A DNA stretch of 64,000 nt from Legionella_A sp963772805 (lineage in GTDB: Bacteria; Pseudomonadota; Gammaproteobacteria; Legionellales; Legionellaceae), in NCBI GenBank assembly GCA_963772805.1, contig CAVYYU010000008.1, positions 124,001-188,000 of the forward strand, given 5' to 3'. Below the pieces are notes generated by a model. That model had not been told where the DNA came from. It made no database searches and saw nothing but the letters and a program-made list of their open reading frames with translations. The translations under genes were made by a program, and so were the position numbers. Positions 61,770 to 64,000 of the stretch are shown in pieces. Positions within the stretch are counted from its first letter, which is position 1; every line of letters begins with the position of its first letter.

Positions 61770-63074
61770 ATGCACACGAGTTCTACTAAAGGTCAGATAA
61801 GTCTCTACGCTGCCATTTCGATAGGTATTGGCGGGATGGTTGGCGCGGGTATCTTTTCCATTCTTGGGGTTGTGGCAGAAACATCTGGTAGTGCGATGTG
61901 GCTCTCGTTCATTATCGGTGGCGTGGTGGCTCTTTTTTCAACCTACTCATTTGCAAAACTAGGGGCGCGCTATCCTTCTGTGGGCGGTCCAGTAGAGTTT
62001 TTGGTGCACGGTTTTGGTGACGGTGTTTTATCCGGTGGCATTAATATCTACATGTGGATAGGCTACATCATTGCGCTAGCACTCTATGCACATGGCTTCG
62101 CGGGTTATTTCAAGACATTCTTTCCAGCCTATTTGGGATCACCATTATTCGGCAAAGTTGTTGCAGCTGGAATAGTTCTCCTTTTCACGGGCGTCAATTT
62201 TATTGGAGCAGGAATGGTTGGGCGCTCGGAGACCATAATAGTTACCATCAAAGTTTCTATTCTTTTCTTGTTTTCTATTGCAGGCGCGTTTTTTATCCAT
62301 CCAGACTATCTGTCTGTAGAGGGCTGGCCGCCAACATCAGGGATATTATTCGGTGCTGGTGTGTTGTTTATTGGTTATGAAGGTTTTGGTCTCATCACTA
62401 ATGCTGCTGAAAATATGGTTGATCCGCAGAAATCTTTACCGCGCGCGCTTTATTTGAGCGTTTTCAGTGTCATTGTTATTTACATCCTGGTTTCTGTTGC
62501 GGTGATAGGAAACTTGCGCGTGCCTGAGATAGTTGCAGCGAAGGACTACGCACTGGCGCAGGCGGCCAAACCCTTTCTGGGCGAGTTTGGCTTTAGGTTG
62601 ATAGCCATTGGTGCGCTTTTTTCAACGGCTTCAGCCATCAATGCCACGCTCTTTGGTTCTGCAAATGTGAGTTATATGCTTGCAAAGGATGGCGAGCTGC
62701 CGGCGGTCTTTAGACGCACGATATGGCAAGGTGGAACAGGTGGCTTGGTATTAACGTCGATGATGGTATTACTCTTTGTTTTCTTCTTTGACCTCTCAGG
62801 TGTTGCAATGATGGGAAGTGGCGCGTTTCTGCTTATTTATGGAGCTGTTTCTATTGCGCATCTACGGGTGATTAAGGAGACGGGCGCCAAAAAGTCGATC
62901 GTCTGGTTATCGCTCATTACTTGCACCGCTATGGCGGCTATTCTTAGCTATTATATTTTTTTAAATTCCAAGCTGGCGTTCATTACCATGTTTGCGTTAA
63001 TACCTGTCTGTTTTGGTGTGGAATGGGCATACAGAAAATTCAGCGGTAGACAACTTAAAACAAGAGTTAATTAG
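61770..63074 (+). CDS. APC-superfamily amino acid permease
   Basis: 434 residues with about 12 membrane segments. The first helix carries the APC signature IGIGGMVGAGIFSILG, and the third-to-sixth region GGPVEFLVHGFGDGV and GYEGFGLITNAAENM are typical of the amino-acid transporter core. GGGGAG stands before the ATG. The substrate cannot be read from sequence. No operon partner upstream; a decayed cupin gene follows after 84 bases. Confidence 0.87.
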   Translation: MHTSSTKGQISLYAAISIGIGGMVGAGIFSILGVVAETSGSAMWLSFIIGGVVALFSTYSFAKLGARYPSVGGPVEFLVHGFGDGVLSGGINIYMWIGYIIALALYAHGFAGYFKTFFPAYLGSPLFGKVVAAGIVLLFTGVNFIGAGMVGRSETIIVTIKVSILFLFSIAGAFFIHPDYLSVEGWPPTSGILFGAGVLFIGYEGFGLITNAAENMVDPQKSLPRALYLSVFSVIVIYILVSVAVIGNLRVPEIVAAKDYALAQAAKPFLGEFGFRLIAIGALFSTASAINATLFGSANVSYMLAKDGELPAVFRRTIWQGGTGGLVLTSMMVLLFVFFFDLSGVAMMGSGAFLLIYGAVSIAHLRVIKETGAKKSIVWLSLITCTAMAAILSYYIFLNSKLAFITMFALIPVCFGVEWAYRKFSGRQLKTRVN

Positions 63075-63158
63075 GTCTCAAAATGATGACCACAAGTGAA
63101 CACGGGGTAATATGACTGATTACTTCGGGAAATTTATTAAAATATTACAAGGATATGT

Positions 63159-63760
63159 ATGAGTAATAAACAGCAAGATGCGATACAAATGACGAGCATA
63201 AAGAGAGTAGTTACGGGTTTTGATCAAAGTGGTCATTCTGTTGTTACCAGTGATGAGATGCCTCCACGCTCCGCCGCGATGAAACTATTCCTGGTTTCTG
63301 GATGTCGGAGCTTTGGGCTATTAATGGGGCGCCTGTTTTGCCACCTGAATCTGATCTCACCTTAACAATGACCCACTTTGTACCTGACGCGGGTAACATT
63401 CGGGTTAGAATGTGGTCGTTTCCACCCAGTACGAAGGCACACCTGACGGCAACTCCCGCAGCTCTTGAAGAGGAGTTAGCAACGCTTTATCCGGGCTTTG
63501 ATAATACGCAAGACCCTCATAACCCTGGTATGCACGTCACCAATACGATTGATGTTAATATTGTTATCAGTGGTGAGCTGATTCTTAAACTTGATACCGG
63601 TGAGGAAAGACGGCTGAAGCAGGGGGACTCCGTCGTGCAACTCGGAACGAAACATGCGTGGGCAAATGATCAAGAAATACCCTGTGTGGTAGCCACCGTG
63701 ATGATTGGGGCTAAGAAAACTGAAAGGGGCACTGATTATGAAGGATTATCTACGCTATAA
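63159..63760 (+). pseudogene. Cupin-domain protein gene with frameshift
   Basis: The first 43 codons (to about AAMKLF) and a second frame from about 63290 together make one cupin protein of about 200 residues: RVVTGFDQSGHSVVTSDEMP, then PGFWMSELWAINGAPVLPPE, the cupin core GMHVTNTIDVNIVISGELI with LDTGEERRLKQGD and HAWANDQE. The frames join if one base is added near 63288-63291 (KLF-PGFW), so a single-base deletion broke the gene, unless this is a sequencing error. It resembles ligand-binding cupins of degradation pathways. Confidence 0.82.
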
Positions 63761-64000
63761 ACCTTGTGATGAAGAAGCCGTTAATACGTGGCTTGCAGAT
63801 AACAAAATTCCACCGCAGTTTCAGAATGCGCAATTCCCATATCATTTGATCGCGTTGTGCCTTAATAGCCCAGGACTTCTCGACGCGTATGCCGTTCTTG
63901 GACGCTACATAAGCAGCAATTTAACGATTTCTCCGCGCCTTAGAGAGTTACTTATTATTAGGTGTGCTGTGAAAACGCACAGCGCCTACGAATTGAAACA
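63738..64000 (+). CDS. Carboxymuconolactone decarboxylase-family protein (cut by window end)
   Basis: The ATG lies inside the 3' end of the cupin gene in another frame (23-base overlap) and the frame is open to the window end, giving 87 residues. The pattern NSPGLLDAYAVLGRYISSN then SPRLRELLIIRCAV and SAYEL matches AhpD/CMD-family proteins (helical bundle, with the catalytic Cys and His normally just after this point, outside the window). Function is likely a small-molecule decarboxylase or peroxidase partner, paired with the cupin. Confidence 0.8.
   Translation, partial: MKDYLRYKPCDEEAVNTWLADNKIPPQFQNAQFPYHLIALCLNSPGLLDAYAVLGRYISSNLTISPRLRELLIIRCAVKTHSAYELK

Overview
The window reads as a chromosomal segment of a gammaproteobacterium, most plausibly from the order Legionellales (Legionella/Coxiella/Aquicella-like). 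The basis is the combination of a Mip-type FKBP isomerase, an AmpG-like carrier, a SidE-type HD/phosphodiesterase protein, a cysteine-rich secreted protein of a kind I associate with that order, large orphan proteins that look like secreted effectors, and moderately AT-rich DNA. This placement is inference; no ribosomal RNA is present to confirm it.

Layout. 1-1.9 kb: end of ftsI and murE, where the division/cell-wall cluster then stops. 1.9-5.6 kb: mltA, two secreted orphans, a decayed TauE-like permease fragment and an NTF2-like protein. 5.6-9.1 kb: mfd. 9.3-11.9 kb: four unrecognised genes. 11.9-12.1 kb: a 190-bp inverted-repeat element between convergent genes. 12.1-16.5 kb: a rhomboid protein, a gutted M23 peptidase and xseA on the minus strand, then mip-type FKBP and ampG-like genes on the plus strand. 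16.6-19.8 kb: an 863-aa protein with an N-terminal DUF84 (YjjX-like) domain, an IS5-type remnant and tRNA-Leu(CAA). 20-24.4 kb: purB-nadB-nadA. 24.6-31.8 kb: ppsA, then a tightly overlapping run of antiporter, nadC, a Firmicutes-like murG and an M20 peptidase. 31.9-41.9 kb: carbonic anhydrase, comEA, mreBCD, icd, clpS-clpA, a glycosyltransferase and a Sel1 protein. 42-45.8 kb: potABCD. 45.8-54.1 kb: a Cys-rich secreted protein, then a FIST sensor / histidine kinase / receiver-GGDEF-EAL operon in which both signalling genes are split by different insertion sequences (ISAs1 family and IS3 family). 54.1-57.3 kb: two-gene operon of a 722-aa orphan and a SidE-PDE-like HD protein. 57.7-64 kb: rmuC, an outer-membrane barrel gene with one internal stop, a GH17-like secreted glycosidase, an APC permease, a frameshifted cupin gene and a partial CMD-family gene cut by the window end.

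How it works together. Housekeeping blocks cover peptidoglycan synthesis and turnover, rod shape, de novo NAD synthesis (nadA, nadB and nadC are all here), PEP synthesis, proteolysis and polyamine import. Accessory blocks show effector-like proteins mixed with clear decay: two IS-split genes, one nonsense-interrupted gene, one frameshifted gene, one internally deleted gene and two gene stubs. That mix fits a host-adapted lineage losing c-di-GMP signalling and surface functions. The strongest candidates for something undescribed are the 722-aa/SidE-PDE-like pair (54148-57339) and the DUF84 fusion with C-terminal membrane hairpin (16641-19232).
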